Source of the DNA: Rhodobacteraceae bacterium (ex Bugula neritina AB1)
Lineage (GTDB): Bacteria > Pseudomonadota > Alphaproteobacteria > Rhodobacterales > Rhodobacteraceae
Direction of reading: 5' to 3'
Length of the DNA stretch: 64,000 bases
Assembly: GCA_001730095.1 (NCBI GenBank)
Contig: MDLF01000067.1
Coordinates: 1 to 64,000, forward strand
In this document: piece after piece, positions 53,025 through 60,655 of the stretch
Layout: each line of letters opens with the position of its first letter
Numbering within the stretch: the first letter of the stretch is position 1
Translations under genes and position numbers: made by a program
Notes under the pieces: generated by a model
What the model was told of the DNA's origin: nothing
The model's input: only the letters and a program-made list of their open reading frames with translations
Database searches by the model: none

Positions 53025-53624
53025 ATGTCCTGGACAGACGAGCGCGTCGAACTGCTCAAGAAAATGTGGGGCGAGGGCCAGTCGGCCAGCCAGATCGCCA
53101 AGGAACTGGGCGGCGTCACCCGCAATGCCGTCATCGGCAAGGTGCACCGGCTCGGCCTGTCCAACCGCAACAGCGGCTCAAAATCGGCAGAGCCCAAGGA
53201 AAAGGCAGCACCGGCAGCCGCAACGGCAGCCGCCGCGCCCAAACCGGCGGCCGCGCCCAAGCCCAAGCCGCAGCCCAAGACCGAGCCGGCGCGCCCGGCG
53301 GCGGCCCAGCCTGCTGCAGAGGCCAAGCCCGCAGCACCAGCACGCCGCCAGATCATCCCGGCCGGCCAGCCGCTGCCGCCGCAGCCCTCGGCCAATGAAA
53401 TCAGCCCCGAGGCGCTGGCCAAGGTCAATGAGATCGAGAAGAAGGCCAAGAAGCTGACTCTGATGGAGCTGACCGAGCGCACCTGCAAATGGCCGGTGGG
53501 CGACCCCGCCACCGAGGACTTCTGGTTCTGCGGCCTGCCCGCCAAACAGGGCAAACCCTATTGCGAGGCACATGTGGGCGTGGCCTTCCAGCCGATGTCC
53601 TCGCGCCGCGATCGCCGCCGCTGA
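53025..53624 (+). CDS. gcrA: GcrA cell-cycle regulator
   Basis: 199 residues. The N-terminal helix-turn-helix SWTDERVELLKKMWGEGQSAS and GGVTRNAVIGKVHRLGLSNR is diagnostic for GcrA, the alphaproteobacterial regulator that binds RNA polymerase sigma-70 and methylated GANTC sites. The C-terminal RNAP-binding part has CKWPVGDP, FCGLPA and GKPYCEAH. Between them is an Ala/Pro/Lys-rich linker of about 75 residues. The ATG at 53025 has AAAGGCAAC upstream. Followed by a terminator. Confidence 0.96.
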   Translation: MSWTDERVELLKKMWGEGQSASQIAKELGGVTRNAVIGKVHRLGLSNRNSGSKSAEPKEKAAPAAATAAAAPKPAAAPKPKPQPKTEPARPAAAQPAAEAKPAAPARRQIIPAGQPLPPQPSANEISPEALAKVNEIEKKAKKLTLMELTERTCKWPVGDPATEDFWFCGLPAKQGKPYCEAHVGVAFQPMSSRRDRRR

Positions 53625-53646
53625 CCGGCCCACCCTGAAAATTCCG

Positions 53647-53678
53647 AAGCCCCGGCACTGCGTCCGGGGCTTTTGTTT
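53647..53678 (+). terminator. intrinsic terminator after gcrA
   Basis: AAGCCCCGG / CCGGGGCTT stem with an 8-base loop, followed by TTGTTTTG, 22 bases after the stop. Confidence 0.88.
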
Positions 53679-53901
53679 TGGAAGACCCGTCGTTTGGCCA
53701 TTGGGCCTTCCGTTTGGCAATTGGGCTTGTGCCGCGAAATTCGTTGACCATGTCCAGGCGCATCCAGCGGTCAGCTTCTGCTGTATGGACCAAACACTCA
53801 AGACAACATTGCTGCGCGCCGCTATCCCGCAGGCAATCGCCAATTGCGGCAACTGACTGGACTGGCATCCGCCGCCTGAAACAAGCACTGTTTTCAGCTT
53901 C

Positions 53902-54837
53902 TCAACCGGTTTTTGATTGCTCTTGGTTTTTCCGCCCGCAGCGCCGCTTCACGAGGTTGATGAAGGTTTTGACGACCAAATTCGGCTCCACGCCGCGTTT
54001 GGAGACCAGCTTGATCTCGGATGTCAGATCATACTTGCCGTTCCCCACCGACCGCATCCGGCCCTGGCGCACCCAGATATCGGCAAAGCTTTCAGGCAGG
54101 TAGCCGATGTAGCGGCCGGTCAGAACCAACATGGAAACGCCTTCGATCTGATGGGCGCTTGCATTGGATCGCAGCCCCCGTGACACCGGTGCTACCAGTT
54201 CTTCGTTCAGATAGGCGCGTTTGCAAAAGTTGATCTCCGGCAGCAGCCGGTCGACTTCGGCCTGTGTGTCGGCCTCAAACAGCGGATGGCCGCGAGCGCA
54301 ATAAAGCGCGACTTTCTCCTCTGCAAGCAGCTCATACACCAAGCCGGGCTTATGCTTGTGAAACACCCCCACACCGATAGCTACACGGCCGTCCTGAACG
54401 TCCATTTCAATGTCATCCGGGGCCAGCGAGTGCAGATCAATGCTGACATCCGGCGCCAGGTCGGCAAAGTCCCTGAGCGCGTCCATCAACGGTGCGGCGT
54501 CGTTGAAGACACAATTGTCTACCGCCGCCACAGTCAGCCGCCCCACCAGTTTGCCACGAGTGCCGTCCACCGTTTCGCCAAACTGGTTCAGCGCCGCAAA
54601 CAATTTGTGCGAGGCGGCATAGACGATCTCACCCTTGTCCGTCAGCCGGAAACCCTTGCGGCCACGCTGGCACAGGCGCATGCCCAGCCGGGTTTCCAGA
54701 TCCGAAATCTGCCGCGAGATGGTGGAGGCCGAGACATTCAGGCTGATCTGCGCTGCGGAAAACCCGCGCGCTTCCACCACTGCGCAGAACACATAAAGCA
54801 GGTGCATATCGGCTTTGGAGAAGGCAGGCGGCAGCAT
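53902..54837 (-). CDS. LysR-family regulator of the guanidino-compound island
   Basis: 311 residues. The helix-turn-helix (about 12-70) reads FCAVVEARGFSAAQISLNVSASTISRQISDLETRLG; the effector domain follows. It is divergent from the amidinotransferase gene with 117 bases between ATGs, and a dyad operator lies in that gap, so control of the island is likely. The ATG at 54837 is preferred to a TTG at 54858. The C-terminal tail is basic (RRCGRKNQEQSK). Confidence 0.9.
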   Translation of the reverse strand: MLPPAFSKADMHLLYVFCAVVEARGFSAAQISLNVSASTISRQISDLETRLGMRLCQRGRKGFRLTDKGEIVYAASHKLFAALNQFGETVDGTRGKLVGRLTVAAVDNCVFNDAAPLMDALRDFADLAPDVSIDLHSLAPDDIEMDVQDGRVAIGVGVFHKHKPGLVYELLAEEKVALYCARGHPLFEADTQAEVDRLLPEINFCKRAYLNEELVAPVSRGLRSNASAHQIEGVSMLVLTGRYIGYLPESFADIWVRQGRMRSVGNGKYDLTSEIKLVSKRGVEPNLVVKTFINLVKRRCGRKNQEQSKTG

Positions 54838-54856
54838 GAGAGCACTGTACTTGCAC

Positions 54857-54889
54857 AATTACTAAAGTTAAATCCCTTAGTTTGTAATT
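54857..54889. promoter_or_regulatory. dyad operator between LysR and amidinotransferase genes
   Basis: AATTAC at 54857-54862 and GTAATT at 54884-54889 are exact inverted arms; inside them TAAAG and CTTAG add a partial second dyad. The 33-base AT-rich dyad is the size of a LysR activation site. A perfect TATAAT follows at 54900-54905, so bound regulator would overlap the -35 position. Confidence 0.55.
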
Positions 54890-54899
54890 TAATAAAAGA

Positions 54900-54905
54900 T
54901 ATAAT
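54900..54905 (+). promoter_or_regulatory. -10 element of the guanidino-island promoter
   Basis: TATAAT, perfect consensus, 50 bases before the amidinotransferase ATG. The best -35 at 17-base spacing (TTAGTT) is weak, as expected for an activator-dependent promoter. Confidence 0.5.
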
Positions 54906-54954
54906 TCGGTCAAGCCTGTCACCCAAGAACGCCGTTTCTGGGAGGCCGAGCAGG

Positions 54955-55896
54955 ATGGACGCAAGCACTCCGACAGCCAAGCGCTGGGGGATCAACAATG
55001 ACTACGCCAAGCTGACGGATGTTCTTCTGGGCAAGCCGGAATATTTCAAATGGGTCGACGCCGGTCCCCTGATCGGACGCACCCTGGCAAATGCGCATAA
55101 GACTGGCGTGCAGTTCGACCTGCAGCTGGCGATGAAGCAGCACGCGGAGATGGTGTCGATTTACGAAGACGCCGGCGTGACCTGCCATTACCTCGACAGC
55201 GACGAGGTGCTGCACCGCAATTTCTTTGCTCGTGACAGTTCCGCAATGACGCCCTGGGGCGCGCTGATCTGCCATATGCAGCTGAAATGCCGCCGGGCGG
55301 ATTATGCCACCGCAATCAAGTTCTATCAGGACAATGATATCCCGATCTGGAAATTCGCCACCGCAGGCCATTTCGAAGGCGGCGATTTCAATATCATCGA
55401 GCCGGGCCGGGTTCTGATTGGCTATTGCGGAGAGCGGTCCGAGAAAGAGGGGGCTGAACAGGTGGCCGGGTTTGTCCGCGCCGAGGGCTGGGAGGCTGTG
55501 GTGGCCCCGATCAGCCGCGAATTTGTGCATATGGACGGGCTGATCGTGCCGCTGGCGGACAAACTGGCAGTGGCCTGCATTGACGCGATGGAGCCCTGGC
55601 TGGTGGATGTCGTCAAAGGCTGGCGGATTGAGATCGTCGATGTCTCATATGCCGAGGCCAAGAACCTGGGCGTGAACCTGGTGGCACTGGGGGACGGCAA
55701 GGTGCTGTCGATGGCTGGCGCCAAGAAATTAAATGCAAAAATGCGGGCGCTGGGGTTCGAGGTCTATGACCCGGACATGTCGATGTTCACCCTTGGTGGC
55801 GGCGGCGTGCATTGCCTGAGCCAGGCGCTGTGCCGGGAAGATCCCGCAACCGCAAGCCGACGTACAACTTCCATTCGTGAAACCCCGGCATCGTGA
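54955..55896 (+). CDS. amidinotransferase / dimethylargininase-type guanidine-modifying hydrolase
   Basis: 313 residues of the guanidine-modifying enzyme (pentein) superfamily. Active-site positions can be placed: FARDSS with Asp94, GHFEGGDF with Glu141 and Asp144, VHMDG with His192 and Asp194, and the nucleophile Cys287 in GGGGVHCLSQ. The family includes arginine deiminase, glycine amidinotransferase and dimethylarginine dimethylaminohydrolase; the short length and HCLSQ ending fit a hydrolase of the DDAH/arginine deiminase side. GGGAGGCCGAGCAGG precedes the ATG. With the importer and two ureohydrolases downstream, it likely attacks an imported guanidino compound. Confidence 0.85.
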   Translation: MDASTPTAKRWGINNDYAKLTDVLLGKPEYFKWVDAGPLIGRTLANAHKTGVQFDLQLAMKQHAEMVSIYEDAGVTCHYLDSDEVLHRNFFARDSSAMTPWGALICHMQLKCRRADYATAIKFYQDNDIPIWKFATAGHFEGGDFNIIEPGRVLIGYCGERSEKEGAEQVAGFVRAEGWEAVVAPISREFVHMDGLIVPLADKLAVACIDAMEPWLVDVVKGWRIEIVDVSYAEAKNLGVNLVALGDGKVLSMAGAKKLNAKMRALGFEVYDPDMSMFTLGGGGVHCLSQALCREDPATASRRTTSIRETPAS

Positions 55897-55956
55897 TCAC
55901 GCGCCGGGTGCTTAAACCCAAAAATCCAAAGTGATCATCCAACAAGGGAGACTGAC

Positions 55957-56907
55957 ATGAAGACAGCAAAAACACTGGCCGCTGCCGCATTGACTGCCGC
56001 CATCGGCGGCACCGCCATGGCGCAGGATGTGGTGATCGGAGTGCCGAACTGGGCCTCTGTCCGCGGCACCGCCCATATCCTGAAAGTGGCGATGGAGGAC
56101 AACCTGGGCCTGTCTGTGGAGCTGCAGAACGGCACCAATCCGATTATTTTCGAAGCGATGGATTCCGGCGCCATGCATGTGCACCCGGAGGTCTGGCTGC
56201 CCAACCAGCAGAACCTGCATGACACCTTTGTCACCGGCAAGGGTACGGTGGTCTATAACCCGAATGCGGTGCTTTCGGATCAGCAAATCTGCGTCACCAA
56301 GGATACCCAGGAGCGCACCGGCATTTCGGCGCTCAGCGATCTGACCGACCCGGATATGGCAGCCAACTTTGACACCGATGGCGACGGCCGTGGCGAGATC
56401 TGGATCGGCGGGGCGGGCTGGGCCTCAACCAATGTCGAAAAGATCCGTGCCAAGTCTTATGGCTACTCTGAAACCATGAACCTGATGGAGATGGATGAGA
56501 CACTGGCGCTGGCCCAGGTCGACAATGCGGTGGCGCAGGGGCAGAACATCGTCTTTTTCTGCTACACCCCGCACCACATGTTCTCGCTCTATGACCTGGT
56601 GCCGCTGACCGAGCCTGCCTATGACGCGGCTGAATGGGATGTGAAACAGCCGACCGATGATCCGAACTGGCTGGAAAACTCCAAGGCCGGCACCGCCTGG
56701 GACGCGGCCAAGCTACATGTGTTCTATGCCGCTGGCCTGGCCGACAGCCAGCCGGAAGCCGCAGCGATGCTGGGCAAGGTGGCGCTGACCACAGAGCAGG
56801 TGAATGCTGTGGTCTATGCGCTGTCGGTTGATGGCCAGGATCCGGCCGAGTTTGCCCGCAAATGGGTCGATGAGAACGCCGATCTGGTGGACTCCTGGTT
56901 CCAGTAA
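55957..56907 (+). CDS. glycine-betaine/proline-betaine type ABC substrate-binding protein
   Basis: 316 residues of the OpuAC/ProX family with a signal peptide (cut after GGTAMA, about residue 22). Aromatic residues that could make a cation-pi cage are in GVPNWASVRGT, HPEVWLPNQ and GGAGWASTN. It delivers a cationic substrate, a betaine or here perhaps a guanidinium compound, to the membrane complex. An AAGGGAG site precedes the ATG. Within the island it follows the amidinotransferase by 60 bases. Confidence 0.88.
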   Translation: MKTAKTLAAAALTAAIGGTAMAQDVVIGVPNWASVRGTAHILKVAMEDNLGLSVELQNGTNPIIFEAMDSGAMHVHPEVWLPNQQNLHDTFVTGKGTVVYNPNAVLSDQQICVTKDTQERTGISALSDLTDPDMAANFDTDGDGRGEIWIGGAGWASTNVEKIRAKSYGYSETMNLMEMDETLALAQVDNAVAQGQNIVFFCYTPHHMFSLYDLVPLTEPAYDAAEWDVKQPTDDPNWLENSKAGTAWDAAKLHVFYAAGLADSQPEAAAMLGKVALTTEQVNAVVYALSVDGQDPAEFARKWVDENADLVDSWFQ

Positions 56908-56976
56908 CATGCCCAATCATATGTCCACAGGTGGGCGGCAGAACCGCCCGCCTGTGGACATGCGGAGACTGCTCTC

Positions 56977-58026
56977 ATGACTGACAATGTGATCACGCTG
57001 GACGGCGTATGGAAAATCTTCGGGGCGAATGCCGGTGCCGCCATGGCAGCGATCCTCGAACGCGGCCTGGGCAAGGCTGAGGTGCTGGAGGAATTCAACT
57101 GCGTCGTCGGTATTGCCGATGTGTCCTTTGAGGTGAAGCGCGGCGAAATCTTCTGTGTGATGGGCCTGTCGGGCTCCGGAAAATCCACCATGGTGCGCCA
57201 CCTGAACCGGCTGATCGAGCCCACTGCGGGCAGTATCTCGGTGCTGGGTCGCGACATGCTGACCCTGTCCGACGGAGCCTTGCGGGAAATGCGGGCGATG
57301 AACATTGGCATGGTGTTCCAGCATATGGCACTGCTGCCGCACCGCACCGTACGCGACAACGTGGGCTTTCCGCTGCAGGTGCGCGGTGAACCGAAATCCA
57401 CCCGCTGGGAGATCTCGCAGCGCTGCCTGGACAAGGTGAACCTGACCGGGTTCGAGGACCGTTTCCCGCGCGAACTGTCGGGCGGCATGCAGCAACGGGT
57501 CGGCCTGGCGCGGGCGCTGGCTTCGGACCCGGATGTGCTGTTGATGGATGAACCGTTTTCGGCGCTGGACCCGCTGATCCGGCGCCAGCTGCAGGACCAA
57601 TTCATGAAGCTCTCGGCTGAGCTGAACAAGACCACCGTCTTCATTACCCACGATCTGGACGAGGCGATCCGCATCGGCAACCGCATTGCCATCATGAAGG
57701 ATGGCCGCATCGTGCAGATCGGCACTCCGGAAGAGATCGTCACCCAGCCCGCCGACGATTATGTGCGCGACTTTGTCGAAGGCATTTCCAAGCTGAAACT
57801 GGTGTTCGCCCATTCAATCATGGTGCCGATCAGCGAGTATAAGCCCACCCGGCCCGTCAATTTCGACGAAAGCCCGCGGGCGCATCACGGCACCGACCTG
57901 GATCAGCTGATCGATATCGCCACATCAACCGAAAACGTGATTGTCATCACCAGCGATGATGGTGCCGACATCGGCGTGGTCGACCGCGCCACGCTGTTGA
58001 AAGGCATTCAAGGAGGCAAGGCATGA
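56977..58026 (+). CDS. glycine-betaine/proline-betaine type ABC transporter ATPase
   Basis: 349 residues. Walker A is GLSGSGKST, signature LSGGMQQRVGLARAL, Walker B VLLMDEPFSALDP and the switch His is in FITHDLDEA. The OpuAA/ProV-type N terminus (VWKIFGANAGAAM) and a reduced C-terminal CBS-like tail (TSTENVIVITSDDGADIGVVDR) mark it as the quaternary-amine uptake family. It overlaps the permease start (ATGA). Confidence 0.93.
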   Translation: MTDNVITLDGVWKIFGANAGAAMAAILERGLGKAEVLEEFNCVVGIADVSFEVKRGEIFCVMGLSGSGKSTMVRHLNRLIEPTAGSISVLGRDMLTLSDGALREMRAMNIGMVFQHMALLPHRTVRDNVGFPLQVRGEPKSTRWEISQRCLDKVNLTGFEDRFPRELSGGMQQRVGLARALASDPDVLLMDEPFSALDPLIRRQLQDQFMKLSAELNKTTVFITHDLDEAIRIGNRIAIMKDGRIVQIGTPEEIVTQPADDYVRDFVEGISKLKLVFAHSIMVPISEYKPTRPVNFDESPRAHHGTDLDQLIDIATSTENVIVITSDDGADIGVVDRATLLKGIQGGKA

Positions 58027-59582
58027 AAGATACCACGTTCCAGTCGCCTGACCTGAGTGTCGAACAATTCACCGTTGACAACAGCTCCTATTACGTCCGC
58101 GAATTTGCCCGCATCCAGGGCAAGACCGGCTTTGCCTGGTCGTGGAACACCATGGCCGCTGTCTGTGGCCCCCTCTGGGGAGCTGCCCGCGGTGCCTGGG
58201 GATTCTTCTGGATGTTCCTGGTGCTTGAGCTGTTTGCCCTGGTGCAGATCGGCCGGGGCCTGTGGGGTGAACTCGGCGCTGATCAGCTGACCCGCTATGA
58301 GCGCCTCCTGACCAATATCACCAAGCGCGAGGCGCAGGCGGCAGACCTGACCGCCGCAGGCGACGTCGCAGGGGCAGCTGCCAAGCTGAAGATCGCCGAC
58401 AACCTGCGCGCTGCCGCCGACAAGGCGCTGGAGGCCGCCAATGCCGCCAACAGCACCGCCCTCGCCATTCTGCTCACTGGTCTTGCCTTGATGGCAGTGA
58501 TCAAACTGGCGGAAGGTTTCTATGCCAACATATCTTACGAGGCGCAGTATCTGCGCTGGCGCTCCGGTCAGAAAGCCCAGTCAGGGATGCGCCGCAGCGG
58601 GCTGATCTTTGGCGCCATCGGCCTTGTGGCGATCTGGCCGCTGACCCTGGTGCGCTTCACCGTTGCCAAACCGGATGAGGCCGTGGCCAGCGTCACCGGC
58701 GGGCTGCTGGGCGAACGGCTGCCGATCACCGAATTTCCGATCGGCAAGGAATATTTCGCCGCGCTGTCCAAAAAGGGCGATGCCGGGTTCGATTGGCTGG
58801 CCAACAACTTTGGCGATGTGTTCGACGGGGTGACCGCCGGCATCCGCTGGGTACTGGACGGGCTGGAGGTGCTGCTGATCCAGACGCCCTGGCCCGTGGT
58901 AATGTTCGTGACCGTAGTGATGGCGCTACGCCTGGCCGGGCCGCGGGTGGCCGTTTTCACCGCCGCCTCGCTGGCCTATCTGGCCTTCATGGGCCTGTGG
59001 GAACTGGCGATGATCACAGTGGCGCTGATCGGCGCCGGGGCCTTCCTGTGCGTGGCCATCGGCATTCCGCTTGGCATCTGGTTCGGCAAGTCCAAACGCG
59101 CCTATGCCATCGCGGAACCTGTGCTGGACTTCATGCAGACCATGCCGGCCTTTGTCTACCTGATCCCGATCATCGCCTTTTTCGGCACCGGCAAGCCGCC
59201 GGGCGTATTGGCCACGCTGGTCTTTGCGATGCCACCGGTGATCCGCCTGACCGCATTGGGCATGCGCGGAGTGCCCGAAGCCACCAAGGAAGCCGCCGTT
59301 GCCTTTGGCTGCTCGCGTCGCCAGCTGCTGTTCAATGTCGAACTGCCCCTGGCGCTGCCCTCGATCATGACCGGCATCAACCAGACCATCCTGATGTCGC
59401 TGTCGATGGTGGTGATCGCCTCGCTGATCGGTGCCGAAGGTCTGGGCGCATTGATCCTGGAAGCGCTGCAATACGCGGCCAAAGGCCAGGGCCTCTTGGG
59501 CGGTCTCGCAATTCTGTTCTGTGCCATGGTCATCGACCGGATCGCACAGGGCGCCTACCGCAGAAAAACCAGCGAAAGCTGA
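58023..59582 (+). CDS. glycine-betaine/proline-betaine type ABC permease with long N-terminal extension
   Basis: 519 residues, against about 280-350 for typical ProW/OpuAB. The C-terminal 250 residues are the standard BPD permease, with the EAA-loop region GVPEATKEAAVAFGCSRRQLLFNVELPLALPSIMTGI. The first 250 carry extra membrane helices (about 42-75, 147-170, 195-215) and a periplasmic or cytoplasmic coiled coil rich in Ala/Lys/Asp (REAQAADLTAAGDVAGAAAK). The extension could contact the binding protein or regulate transport. Translationally coupled to the ATPase. Confidence 0.9.
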   Translation: MKDTTFQSPDLSVEQFTVDNSSYYVREFARIQGKTGFAWSWNTMAAVCGPLWGAARGAWGFFWMFLVLELFALVQIGRGLWGELGADQLTRYERLLTNITKREAQAADLTAAGDVAGAAAKLKIADNLRAAADKALEAANAANSTALAILLTGLALMAVIKLAEGFYANISYEAQYLRWRSGQKAQSGMRRSGLIFGAIGLVAIWPLTLVRFTVAKPDEAVASVTGGLLGERLPITEFPIGKEYFAALSKKGDAGFDWLANNFGDVFDGVTAGIRWVLDGLEVLLIQTPWPVVMFVTVVMALRLAGPRVAVFTAASLAYLAFMGLWELAMITVALIGAGAFLCVAIGIPLGIWFGKSKRAYAIAEPVLDFMQTMPAFVYLIPIIAFFGTGKPPGVLATLVFAMPPVIRLTALGMRGVPEATKEAAVAFGCSRRQLLFNVELPLALPSIMTGINQTILMSLSMVVIASLIGAEGLGALILEALQYAAKGQGLLGGLAILFCAMVIDRIAQGAYRRKTSES

Positions 59583-59607
59583 CCCCTCCCCCGGGGTGAT
59601 CCCGGAC

Positions 59608-59646
59608 TGCCCCGGTGTTGAAGATCCGGCATCGGGGCATTTTTTA
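59608..59646 (+). terminator. hairpin with T run between permease and ureohydrolase genes
   Basis: TGCCCCGGTG pairs with CATCGGGGCA (one internal mismatch) across a 12-base loop, followed by TTTTTT. It lies 26 bases after the permease stop and 20 bases before the next start, so it should reduce read-through within the island. Confidence 0.75.
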
Positions 59647-59665
59647 AAAACAGGCAGGGATACCT

Positions 59666-60655
59666 ATGGCTGATGAACACCTGAAATCCATGATGGAAAA
59701 CCTGTATTGGTGGGGCATCCCCACCATGTTCCGCTGCCCCAATGAAGGCCCGGAAAATCAGGACATTGCCTTGGTCGGCGTGCCCCACTCCACCGGCAAT
59801 GGCACAACCGAGCGCGACCAGCATCTGGGGCCACGCGCGCTGCGCAATGTCTCCGCCGTCGGGCGACGGGTGCATGGAGCGTTTCGGCTGAACCCCTGGG
59901 AGGTCGCCAAGATCGCCGATATCGGCGACGTGCCCTTCCCCCGCGCCAATGACAACGAGGACTGCATCGAGCAGATCACCCGCTTTTATCGGCAGATCGA
60001 CGCAGCAGGCGCCCGCCCCGTCTCTGTCGGCGGTGACCATTCGATCACCGGCGGCATTGTGCAGGCAATCGGCTGCGGCAAGATCACCAAGGGTGAGCCA
60101 GTCTGCTTTCTGCACTTTGATGCCCATACGGATGTGTTCACCAAGGTCGACCACTTCCTGGGCGCCAAGAAATCCGCGGCCCATTGGGGCGCCTATCTGG
60201 CGGATCAGGGCGCGGTGGATCCGCATCATTCAATGCAGATCGGCCTGCGCGGCCACCCCAGGACGCTCGACTGGCTGCAGCCCTCTTATGACTATGGCTA
60301 CAACATTGTTACCATGAAGGAATTCCGCAAACGCGGGGAAGAAGACGTGGCCGCGCAGATCAAGGATGTGATGGCGGGACGTCCGGTCTACATCACCTTT
60401 GATCTTGACTGCCTGGACCCCACGATTGCGCCCGCGGTTTCCAACCTGGAGCCGGGCGAAAAAGGCTTTGATATCGACGAGGCGGTCGCCCTGCTGCACA
60501 GCGTGCGCGGCATGAACATCGTCGGCGGCGATATCGTCTGCATGATGCCGACCAAGGACAGCCCCAATCAGATCACCGCCCTGACCGCCTCGGCAATCAT
60601 GTTCGAGATGATTTCAATGATCGCAGAAAATGTGAAGAACGGAGCAATTGCATGA
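59666..60655 (+). CDS. ureohydrolase (agmatinase/arginase family), diverged loop
   Basis: 329 residues. Binuclear metal ligands are complete: His125 in GGDHS, Asp152-His154-Asp156 in FDAHTD, Asp246 and Asp248 in FDLDCLDP. The substrate loop differs from agmatinases: after DPTIAPA it has VSNLEPGEKG instead of GTGTPxxGG, so the substrate or the quaternary role has changed. The enzyme would split a guanidino or amidino compound to urea. The next homologue overlaps its stop by ATGA, which suggests that the two act together, perhaps as a heteromer. Confidence 0.87.
   Translation: MADEHLKSMMENLYWWGIPTMFRCPNEGPENQDIALVGVPHSTGNGTTERDQHLGPRALRNVSAVGRRVHGAFRLNPWEVAKIADIGDVPFPRANDNEDCIEQITRFYRQIDAAGARPVSVGGDHSITGGIVQAIGCGKITKGEPVCFLHFDAHTDVFTKVDHFLGAKKSAAHWGAYLADQGAVDPHHSMQIGLRGHPRTLDWLQPSYDYGYNIVTMKEFRKRGEEDVAAQIKDVMAGRPVYITFDLDCLDPTIAPAVSNLEPGEKGFDIDEAVALLHSVRGMNIVGGDIVCMMPTKDSPNQITALTASAIMFEMISMIAENVKNGAIA

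Noticed and set aside
53680-53900. Possible small gene between gcrA and the LysR gene
   Set aside because: Frames are short, lack ribosome sites and show no domain; the stretch is likely the 3' flank of two convergent genes.
54838-54954. Guanidine riboswitch upstream of the guanidino island
   Set aside because: The gap is only 117 bases and AT-rich, with no ykkC-type or mini-ykkC ACGR repeats; it fits a LysR operator and promoter.
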